DNA of 5,066 bases. Origin: Anaerolineales bacterium UBA6663 (lineage in GTDB: Bacteria; Chloroflexota; Anaerolineae; Anaerolineales; UBA6663). The DNA is taken from the NCBI GenBank assembly GCA_002455335.1, contig DKKP01000249.1, forward strand, positions 1 through 5,066, written 5' to 3'. Within the stretch, counting starts at the first letter, position 1. Each line of letters starts with the position of its first letter. Under the pieces are notes generated by a model. The model searched no databases. It saw only the letters and a program-made list of their open reading frames with translations, and was not told the origin of the DNA. Below, in pieces: positions 1 to 5,034 of this stretch. The translations under genes and the position numbers were made by a program.

Positions 1-33
1 CCCCCGCCCGACGCTTTTTGACGCCCCCATCGC

Positions 34-1182
34 TCAGGACGCCGCGCCCGGACTGGGAGCCATGACCTGCAGGAGCAGAAAGACGGCGACGCCCAACACG
101 ATCAGCAAGATGATGGCCAAGAGCACAAGCACCACATACGTGCGGATCGGCAGCGGGCGCGCCTCTTTGGGCTGCGGACCATAGATCGCCAGCAGCGCCC
201 GCGCGAACTCGAGCATGTTGGGGAAGCGATCGGTCAGCGCCGTGGCGCGCTCGACGATCTTGACCACGCCCGCGCCCTCGAGCTCGGGCCGTTCGACTGG
301 CAGGACGGCCCGGTTCTGGGTCACCGACCGTCGGACACGCTCATCGCGCAACAGCTTCGGCTCGAAACCGGGATGGCCCGCGAGCATCTCATACGTGACA
401 AGGCCCAGCGAATGGACATCCGACGCCTGCGTCACCTGCACGCCCGTTCGCGCCACGAGCACCTCTGGTGCCGTGTACGCGGGTTCGCATCGATCGAGCG
501 CCTGCCCCAGGATCTGTGCATCGGTGGGGGCGACCAGCCAACCGAGATCGAGCACGGCTGCCCGCCAGTGGTTCTGTTTATCGCGGTCGACAAGGATGAC
601 ATCCGGGGTCAGGCTGAGGTGGAGCAGCCCGCGGCCGACCCAGGGGCGCAATTGCTCGGCGACGTGCGTGATGACCCAGGCGACCTCGTAATGCCAGAGC
701 TGCGGATTCTCCTTGAGGAGATCCGCCAGGATCACGCCCTCGAACGGCTCGAAGACCATGTAGACCTTGGTCTCGCCGCGAAACGTGATCTCGCCATAGG
801 GACGTTTGGAGGGCGCCGGGTACGGCGGCAACAGGATCGGCAGGCTGTGCCGCGGCTTGCGCATGAAGCCCTTGAGCCACTTCGGCGTCCGGTTTGCGGC
901 GCGCGCCACAGGCTCGAGCGCCTGCGCCTCACGCTTCAGACGCTCATCGCAATCGGGAGCCGTGTGCGCGACCTTGACCCAGACCGGCACGTCGTTGCGC
1001 TCGGCGGCGTAGATCGCGGCGTGTCGATAAACCGTGATCAGTTTGGTGATCTTGAGATCGCCCAGAAAATCTCCGAACTTGAAGATCGGGTATCCGGCCT
1101 CGGCCGGGCAATCTCGCTCAGGGCACCAGAGATGCCCATCGACTGTCTGACGTTCGCAGCGTTCGCAAAAACGAGTGAGCAT
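34..1182 (-). CDS. Membrane-anchored Ser/Thr protein kinase-like protein, probable pseudokinase, with N-terminal zinc-ribbon-like motif
   Basis: The protein has 382 residues. An N-terminal four-cysteine motif (C6, C9, C20, C25; CxxC and CPERDC) looks like a zinc ribbon. A protein-kinase fold follows at about residues 40-335. Recognisable landmarks are the ATP-anchoring Lys in VKVA (K70), a likely helix-C Glu (E85), a hinge-like VFEPFEG (143-149), DLG in place of DFG (212-214), APE (238-240) and SDVHSLG (254-260). The catalytic-loop HRDLKPEN reads HLSLTPDV (188-195), so the catalytic Asp, the Lys and the metal-binding Asn are all changed, and no glycine-rich loop is visible. This points to a pseudokinase or a very divergent kinase. 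Residues 348-373 form one strongly hydrophobic helix near the C-terminus, so the kinase fold should face the cytoplasm as a tail-anchored protein. The ATG has only a weak GAGG 11 nt upstream. It is transcribed divergently from the two-component operon. Its substrate or partner is unknown. Confidence 0.85.
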   Translation of the reverse strand: MLTRFCERCERQTVDGHLWCPERDCPAEAGYPIFKFGDFLGDLKITKLITVYRHAAIYAAERNDVPVWVKVAHTAPDCDERLKREAQALEPVARAANRTPKWLKGFMRKPRHSLPILLPPYPAPSKRPYGEITFRGETKVYMVFEPFEGVILADLLKENPQLWHYEVAWVITHVAEQLRPWVGRGLLHLSLTPDVILVDRDKQNHWRAAVLDLGWLVAPTDAQILGQALDRCEPAYTAPEVLVARTGVQVTQASDVHSLGLVTYEMLAGHPGFEPKLLRDERVRRSVTQNRAVLPVERPELEGAGVVKIVERATALTDRFPNMLEFARALLAIYGPQPKEARPLPIRTYVVLVLLAIILLIVLGVAVFLLLQVMAPSPGAAS

Positions 1183-1247
1183 GTCGTATCAGGCCTCGGC
1201 AGCTGAGGTCTGGCCATGGCGGGACACCGCTCGCAAGCCGACCGCAT

Positions 1248-1263
1248 CGCCGCATATTCGGCG
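1248..1263. promoter_or_regulatory. Candidate operator: 16-bp near-palindrome
   Basis: CGCCG-C-ATAT-T-CGGCG is palindromic at 14 of 16 positions: GC-rich 5-bp arms around an ATAT core, with one mismatched pair. It lies between the two divergent genes, which suits a dimeric DNA-binding protein. In GC-rich DNA, 5-bp GC arms occur easily by chance, so confidence is low. Confidence 0.3.
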
Positions 1264-1340
1264 TGGTTGTGTCGCGATTGTACACCGCGCGCCGTGGGAT
1301 GCGACTCGATAAACGCTGTCGCGGAGGGTTTCCGGGGCCG

Positions 1341-1346
1341 TATAAT
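1341..1346 (+). promoter_or_regulatory. Candidate sigma-70 -10 element for the two-component operon
   Basis: TATAAT matches the -10 consensus exactly in a GC-rich setting and lies 50 bp upstream of the sensor kinase ATG. This would give a leader of roughly 40-45 nt. The -35 position (about 1317-1323, TGTCGCG) does not resemble TTGACA at spacers of 16-18 bp, and there is no TGn extension. If this is the promoter, it probably needs an activator. Confidence 0.5.
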
Positions 1347-1384
1347 GGCAATCAACCAGCGCGTGAGCACCACCGATATCGCCT

Positions 1385-1388
1385 GGAG
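1385..1388 (+). promoter_or_regulatory. Ribosome binding site of the sensor kinase gene
   Basis: GGAG lies 8 nt upstream of the ATG at 1397. It supports this start over the next in-frame ATG at codon 29, which would remove the beginning of the PAS-like region. Confidence 0.6.
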
Positions 1389-1396
1389 ACCTGCTC

Positions 1397-2416
1397 ATGT
1401 CGACCTCAGGCCAGTCTGAAGATCCTGTCGTTCCACAGGCCGCGCTCTCCCACCGCGCTGCCCTTCTGGACGCCTGCCCGATGGCCGTCGCGCTCTACGA
1501 CCCCGAGGGCAACCTGTTGTATGCCAACCGCAGCGCTTCGGCCGAGGCGGCAGGCGGCGAGAGCGCCCATCGCCGCACGCTCATCCGGCGGGTCGCGACC
1601 ACGGGCACACCGATCCGATTCACTGAACGCCATGGCGATTGCTGGGAAGAGGTCTGGATCAAACCCGTGATCGCGACGGATGGCGACCCGGCGGGCATCG
1701 CCACCTATACCCGAGAGATCTCGGCCCAGATCCGGGCCGAAGAGCGGCTCAAACTGCTCTCGCTCCAGCTCCCCACCCTCCAGGAAGATGAACGCCGCCG
1801 GATCGCGCAGGATCTTCACGACGACATCGGTCAGGGCATGACGGCCCTGATCCTCAACCTCAAGGCCGTGCATGGGGCGTTGACCTCAGGGCGCCGCGAC
1901 GTCGAGGATCAAGTGCTCGACACCATCGCGGCCGTCGAAGAACTGATGCGCCACACGCGACGCATCTTCTACGACCTCAGGCCGCCGAACCTCACCGATG
2001 TACCGCTTGCCAAGGTACTCGAAGGCCTCTGTGCTTCATTTGCGCTGACCTCGGGGCTGCGCGTGGTCTTCAGCAGTCAGGACCCCATGCCCGATCTGCC
2101 CGATGTGCCGGCCACGGCTTTCTACCGGCTTGTGCAAGAGGGCCTGAACAACGTCGTCAAACACGGTCGGGCGGGCTCGGCCTGGATCAACCTGGAGCAT
2201 GTCGATGGCGAGGTCAACATCTCGCTCGAGGATGACGGACAGGGTTTTGATCCCGCCGAGAACCCACGCGAAGGCATGGGGCTCCAGGGCATCCGCGAGC
2301 GCTTCAAGCTGCTCAACGGAAACTTCGATCTCGAATCGGCGCCCGGGAGAGGCACCCGGCTCTATGCTTCCTTGCCGGCCAGTCAGCCGGGACCTGAAGA
2401 ACCGCGGAGGATGTGA
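1397..2416 (+). CDS. Cytoplasmic PAS-domain sensor histidine kinase, NarL/DegS (HisKA_3) type
   Basis: This 339-residue sensor kinase autophosphorylates on His and passes the phosphate to a partner regulator, almost certainly the adjacent one. Residues about 18-110 form a PAS-like sensor (ACPMAVALYDPEGNLLYANR, then a segment ending ATYTREIS). A short linker leads to a HisKA_3 dimerisation domain, with the phospho-acceptor H141 in the motif RRIAQDLHDDIGQG (134-147) and the family's DLRPPNL signature (193-199). The HATPase_c domain has an N box (EGLNNVVKHG, 248-257), a G1 box (DDGQGF, 279-284), a G2 box (GMGLQGI, 293-299) and GRGT (317-320). All catalytic motifs look intact. There is no signal peptide or membrane segment, so it should sense a cytoplasmic cue or protein partner. 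I see no heme- or flavin-binding signature; C27 and C82 are the only PAS-region cysteines. The stop codon is 1 nt before the regulator's ATG. The signal is unknown; the downstream glycerol-kinase homologue is a candidate partner. Confidence 0.95.
   Translation: MSTSGQSEDPVVPQAALSHRAALLDACPMAVALYDPEGNLLYANRSASAEAAGGESAHRRTLIRRVATTGTPIRFTERHGDCWEEVWIKPVIATDGDPAGIATYTREISAQIRAEERLKLLSLQLPTLQEDERRRIAQDLHDDIGQGMTALILNLKAVHGALTSGRRDVEDQVLDTIAAVEELMRHTRRIFYDLRPPNLTDVPLAKVLEGLCASFALTSGLRVVFSSQDPMPDLPDVPATAFYRLVQEGLNNVVKHGRAGSAWINLEHVDGEVNISLEDDGQGFDPAENPREGMGLQGIRERFKLLNGNFDLESAPGRGTRLYASLPASQPGPEEPRRM
2406..2410 (+). promoter_or_regulatory. Ribosome binding site that decides the response regulator start
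   Basis: GGAGG lies inside the end of the sensor kinase gene, 7 nt before the ATG at 2418. The frame is open further upstream (to 2199), but the receiver domain begins exactly at MIRVIVAEDH, so 2418 is the true start. Confidence 0.85.
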
Positions 2417-2417
2417 C

Positions 2418-3095
2418 ATGATACGCGTGATCGTCGCAGAGGATCATCACCTCGTCCGGCAGGGGATCGTCAAGTTGCTCGAAGGCGCCGGCGACATCTC
2501 GGTCGTGGGCGAGGCCGACAACGGCGCTCAGGCGGTCGAGTTGGTCGATGTGCTTCAACCCGATGTGATGGTGCTCGATCTGACGATGCCGCACGTCGAT
2601 GGGCTCGAGGCGCTACGCCAGATCGTGGTCAAGCGGCCGCGGCCTCAGATCGTCATCCTCTCGATGCATGCCGACCCCAACATCGTGCGCCAATCGCTGC
2701 GTGCCGGCGCGATCGGCTACGTCATCAAACAATCGGTTGCCGAAGAGTTGCTGGCCGCTGTGCGCGCGGCCCGCAACGGCAGCCTGTTCTTGAGCTCGGG
2801 CGTGATCGCCCAAGATTTTTTCACCGAACGGCCGCAGAACTTACTCGATCGGTTGTCACCGCGCGAGCGCGAGGTGGTCAAGCGCCTTGTCGAAGGCCAG
2901 TCGGCGCGCGACATCGCCGAGGCGCTGCGTACCAGCATCAAGACCGTCGAAAAGCAGCGCCGCGACGCGATGCGCAAGCTCGATGTCGACAACCTTGCCA
3001 GCCTGGTGCGGGTCAGCCTGGAGTTGGGTCTGGTCGTCGGCGCGCCGACACGCTCGCGCGCCGGTGCATCCGGCCCGGCGGAGGGGCTTTCGTGA
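2418..3095 (+). CDS. Two-component response regulator, NarL/FixJ family (receiver plus LuxR-type HTH)
   Basis: This 225-residue protein is a DNA-binding response regulator. The receiver domain (about 1-120) has the acidic pair E8/D9, the phospho-acceptor D54 in MVLDLTMP, the switch residue S82 in LSMHAD, and the conserved K104 in YVIKQS. The output domain (about 143-205) is a LuxR-type helix-turn-helix starting LSPREREVVKRLVEG, with recognition-helix region TSIKTVEKQRRDAMRKL. The usual VETHR is VEKQR here, a small departure that could affect specificity. A short Ala/Gly-rich tail follows. All phosphorylation residues are present, so it should be a functional phosphate-dependent transcription factor. 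It starts 1 nt after the sensor kinase stop and overlaps the next gene by 4 nt, so the three proteins are probably made together. NarL-family proteins bind inverted half-sites; the palindromes at 4662-4697 are the best candidates in this window. Confidence 0.95.
   Translation: MIRVIVAEDHHLVRQGIVKLLEGAGDISVVGEADNGAQAVELVDVLQPDVMVLDLTMPHVDGLEALRQIVVKRPRPQIVILSMHADPNIVRQSLRAGAIGYVIKQSVAEELLAAVRAARNGSLFLSSGVIAQDFFTERPQNLLDRLSPREREVVKRLVEGQSARDIAEALRTSIKTVEKQRRDAMRKLDVDNLASLVRVSLELGLVVGAPTRSRAGASGPAEGLS
3080..3084 (+). promoter_or_regulatory. Ribosome binding site supporting the GTG start of the glycerol kinase homologue
   Basis: GGAGG lies 7 nt before GTG at 3092, within the last codons of the response regulator gene. 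The family's N-terminal beta strand (YILSI) begins four codons after this GTG. The next ATG, at codon 18, would delete the whole first nucleotide-binding strand and loop. GTG is therefore the start, in a GTGA overlap with the upstream stop. Confidence 0.85.
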
Positions 3096-4591
3096 GTTCC
3101 TACATCCTCAGTATCCATCAGCGCACCGGCGGCACACGGGCGATGCTTCTCGACCGCCGGGCGAACCTGATCGCCTCGGCCTTTGGCGAAATCACGCAGT
3201 TCTTTCCGCAGCCGGGCTGGGTCGAGCATGACGCCCACGAGATCTGGGAGGTCAGTCGTCGGGTGGTGGCCGAGGCGCTGCAAAACGGCCGCATCTCGCC
3301 CGAACAGATCGAGGCCATCGGCGTCACCAACCAGCGCGACACCACTGTGTTCTGGGATCGGCGCACCGGTCAGCCCGTGGGGCGGGCCCTCGCCTGGCAG
3401 GATCAACGCACGCTGCCGCTGTGCGAGCAGTTGATCGCCCAGGACAAGGCCGGGATCGAGTCGCGCACCGGTATGGTGATCGTGCCGGATGTCACGGCCG
3501 CCAAGATCCGGTGGCTGCTCGACAACGACCGGGCCATCCAGAAGGGCGTTGCCCGCGGCGAGCTGCTCTGTGGCACGATCGACAGCTGGCTGATCTGGAA
3601 GCTCTCGGGCGGTGCGGCGCATGTCACGGATCACTCGAACGCCGCGCTGACGCTGCTGCAAAACGCCGAATCGCTCACCTACGACGACGGGCTGCTCAAC
3701 ACGCTCAGCATCCCGCGCGACATCCTGCCCGAGCTCCATCGCTCGAGCGAGGTCTACGCCACCACAGACCCGGGCGCCTTCTTTGGCGTGCGCGTGCCGA
3801 TCGCGGGCGCGGCCGGCGACCAGCAGATCGCCGTACTTGGGCAGGCGTGTCTCGCGCCAGGGACCGCGAAGAACACCTATAGCAGCGGCTCGTTCATCAA
3901 CCTCAACACGGGCGGCCGTTACCTGCCGCCGGCGAATGGGCTGTTCGCTCCGGTGCTCTGGACCATCGGTGAGACCGTGGTCTATGGGCTCGAGGGCAAG
4001 GCTGACGTCGCCGGAGACGCCCTGCACTGGCTCCGCGACGGGCTTGGGATCATCCGCGAACTGAGCGAGGTCGAGGGTCTGGCCAGCCAGGTCAGCGACA
4101 CACAGGGCGTGTATTTCGTGCCGCCGTTGGGTGGGCCCGATGTCGTGCAGGCCGGGGCCTATGCCCGCGGCGCCATCATGGGGATCACCCGCGGGATCAC
4201 GCGCCACCATATCGCGCGCGCCGCGCTCGAGGCGATGGCATATCAGACCCGCGACTTCTTCGAGGAGATCAAGCACCGCGCGCCGGATCTCACCCCCGAG
4301 GTATTGCGCGCCGATGGCCGGGTCGCCAAGAGCGACTTCCTGCTGCAGTTCCAGGCCGATATCCTCGGCATCCCCGTTGAACGGCCAGTGATGACCAACA
4401 CGGCCGCCGTCGGCGCCGCGTTCTTGGCCGGATTGGCCGTCGGATTTTGGAGTTCGATCGAGGAAGTCGCAGGCTGTTGGCGCCGTGAGACCCGTTTTGA
4501 GCCTCGCCTGTCCTATGATCGCCGCGAAGAGTGGTACGACGGCTGGAGGCGTGCCATGGCGCAGGTCAAGCGCCCCGGTGCCAGCCACTGA
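3092..4591 (+). CDS. Glycerol kinase homologue (FGGY family) with a degenerate ATP site; possible pseudoenzyme or sensor
   Basis: This 499-residue protein has the full length of GlpK (about 500) and aligns to it end to end, e.g. PGWVEHD (41-47), IGVTNQRDTT (76-85), VTDHSNAALT (178-187), GDQQ (242-245), AYQTRDFFEE (383-392), LAGLAVGFW (445-453). True GlpK makes sn-glycerol-3-phosphate from glycerol and ATP. The pocket and catalytic base are mostly kept: R82, W102, D243, F268; the usual Glu is D83 and the usual Tyr is D133. The nucleotide site is damaged. The N-terminal DQGTT loop is HQRTG (9-13), the usual FTGLGAPYWD-type loop is LGGPDVVQAG (346-355), and DGGAVANN is DGRVAKSD (408-415). H9 replaces the Asp that positions metal and phosphate. 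There are no frameshifts or internal stops, so it appears to be maintained. The 4-nt overlap with the response regulator suggests a role in that signalling system rather than, or besides, catalysis. Weak residual kinase activity, or another substrate, is not excluded. Confidence 0.92.
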   Translation: MSSYILSIHQRTGGTRAMLLDRRANLIASAFGEITQFFPQPGWVEHDAHEIWEVSRRVVAEALQNGRISPEQIEAIGVTNQRDTTVFWDRRTGQPVGRALAWQDQRTLPLCEQLIAQDKAGIESRTGMVIVPDVTAAKIRWLLDNDRAIQKGVARGELLCGTIDSWLIWKLSGGAAHVTDHSNAALTLLQNAESLTYDDGLLNTLSIPRDILPELHRSSEVYATTDPGAFFGVRVPIAGAAGDQQIAVLGQACLAPGTAKNTYSSGSFINLNTGGRYLPPANGLFAPVLWTIGETVVYGLEGKADVAGDALHWLRDGLGIIRELSEVEGLASQVSDTQGVYFVPPLGGPDVVQAGAYARGAIMGITRGITRHHIARAALEAMAYQTRDFFEEIKHRAPDLTPEVLRADGRVAKSDFLLQFQADILGIPVERPVMTNTAAVGAAFLAGLAVGFWSSIEEVAGCWRRETRFEPRLSYDRREEWYDGWRRAMAQVKRPGASH

Positions 4592-4661
4592 AGCAGATCC
4601 GCACGATCACGTCGCCCCCAAACCCGGCTCATCCCGCATCCTAACCCCAGTGCGCTCGAAT

Positions 4662-4676
4662 TACTCTGATGGAGTA
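4662..4676. promoter_or_regulatory. Candidate operator 1 (TACTC-N5-GAGTA)
   Basis: This is a perfect 5-bp inverted repeat around a 5-nt centre. The arm TACTC fits the first five positions (TACYY) of the heptamer recognised by NarL. The two arms are one base closer than in the classical 7-2-7 NarL arrangement. Its centre (4669) is 21 bp from that of operator 2, placing both on the same DNA face. The probable ligand is the LuxR-type regulator encoded at 2418-3095; this is an inference. Confidence 0.5.
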
Positions 4677-4682
4677 TTCATC

Positions 4683-4697
4683 TGCTCCATTGGAGCA
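4683..4697. promoter_or_regulatory. Candidate operator 2 (TGCTCC-ATT-GGAGCA)
   Basis: This is a perfect 6-bp inverted repeat with a 3-nt centre. It matches operator 1 at 10 of 15 positions, giving a shared pattern TRCTCY-N2-TGGAGYA. It has the same length and lies in tandem with operator 1. It could also form an RNA hairpin, but no T tract follows, so a terminator is unlikely. A weak promoter-like pair (TTCATC at 4677-4682 and CATAGT at 4700-4705, spacer 17) would place this palindrome in the spacer. Confidence 0.5.
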
Positions 4698-4982
4698 TCC
4701 ATAGTGCGCCATCCGTATCGCCTGGTTGGGTGGTCCGCCTGATTCCCAGGGCACCCAATCTGGTGATAATGGATGACGTCCTTTAAGGTTGCGAAAGTCC
4801 ATCGGAATCCACAGGCGGTTTGGCGGCAGCAGACATCGAGCGCCCGACGTGGCTAGCGGCATTTGACGACGGCTCGGAACGGCGGAACGCCGGGCTCATG
4901 CTGCGCCCCGCCCTGGAACCTGGGAGTGGAAGAAAGGAGCAATACCAGCAGAAGGCGTTGCATCGAAGTGAGAGTGCTGCAG

Positions 4983-5001
4983 CTTTGACATGGCATCAAA
5001 G
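4983..5001. repeat. Inverted repeat CTTTGA-N7-TCAAAG upstream of the channel gene
   Basis: Perfect 6-bp arms flank a 7-nt loop, 22 nt upstream of the GGAGGGG ribosome binding site. The left arm overlaps an exact TTGACA (4985-4990), a -35 match, but no -10 follows at 16-18 bp. It could be an operator near a promoter, or a leader-RNA hairpin. The function is not determined. Confidence 0.35.
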
Positions 5002-5023
5002 AGATTGGGCACGTCAATCATTC

Positions 5024-5030
5024 GGAGGGG
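5024..5030 (+). promoter_or_regulatory. Strong ribosome binding site of the MIP channel gene
   Basis: GGAGGGG precedes the ATG at 5035, with 6 nt between GGAGG and the ATG. This near-ideal site is the main reason, with the peptide itself, to accept the ten-codon fragment as a real gene start. Confidence 0.75.
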
Positions 5031-5034
5031 CAAC

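Larger units (their letters stand above)
1183..1396. promoter_or_regulatory. Divergent intergenic region between pseudokinase and sensor kinase genes
   Basis: These 214 bp separate the two divergent start codons and must hold the promoters of both transcription units. Visible elements are a perfect TATAAT facing right (1341-1346) and a 16-bp near-palindrome with an ATAT core (1248-1263). A 15-bp dyad CCTCGGC-A-GCTGAGG with one G/T mispair (1194-1208) overlaps the weak ribosome binding site of the minus-strand gene. A direct repeat TGTCGCG occurs at 1270-1276 and 1317-1323, with an inverted GCGAC at 1301-1305. I found no convincing leftward promoter; TACAAT read on the minus strand (1282-1277) is a weak -10 candidate. 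No RNA gene or believable small ORF is seen. Confidence 0.6.
4592..5034. promoter_or_regulatory. 443-bp non-coding regulatory region upstream of the MIP channel gene
   Basis: No believable gene is present; the open frames here have no recognisable protein features. Part of the region (about 4660-4800) is visibly less GC-rich than the flanking genes. It holds the tandem palindromes (4662-4676 and 4683-4697), flanked by a direct repeat AGTGCGC (4649-4655 and 4703-4709). A -10-like GATAAT occurs at 4765-4770, without a matching -35. A small GC hairpin CGGCG-GAA-CGCCG (4880-4892) and the inverted repeat at 4983-5001 are also present. There is no clear intrinsic terminator with a T tract after the glycerol-kinase homologue, so read-through into the next gene is possible. 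The length and the palindromes nevertheless suggest a separately controlled promoter. Confidence 0.6.

Noticed and set aside
1..30. Possible start of another minus-strand gene (ATG at 30-28, 3 nt after the pseudokinase stop), open to the window edge
   Set aside because: Only ten codons are visible, with no ribosome binding site and no recognisable peptide. It may be real but cannot be supported here.
373..1206. 277-codon plus-strand open frame opposite the pseudokinase
   Set aside because: The translation is Arg/Asp/Leu-rich without domain features. The minus strand has kinase landmarks and a membrane helix.
2199..2417. Longer N-terminus for the response regulator
   Set aside because: The 73 extra codons overlap the sensor kinase in another frame, while a good ribosome binding site and the exact receiver start are at 2418.
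2717..4588. 623-codon open frame on the minus strand opposite the response regulator and glycerol kinase homologue
   Set aside because: It is a shadow frame typical of GC-rich coding DNA. Its translation has no recognisable domain, whereas the opposite strand encodes clear families with ribosome binding sites.
4683..4703. Intrinsic terminator for the signalling operon
   Set aside because: The 6-bp stem is not followed by a T tract, and its similarity to the tandem palindrome upstream fits an operator better.
4641..4862. 73-codon minus-strand open frame in the intergenic region
   Set aside because: It has no recognisable protein features, and it covers the palindromes and less GC-rich sequence that look regulatory.
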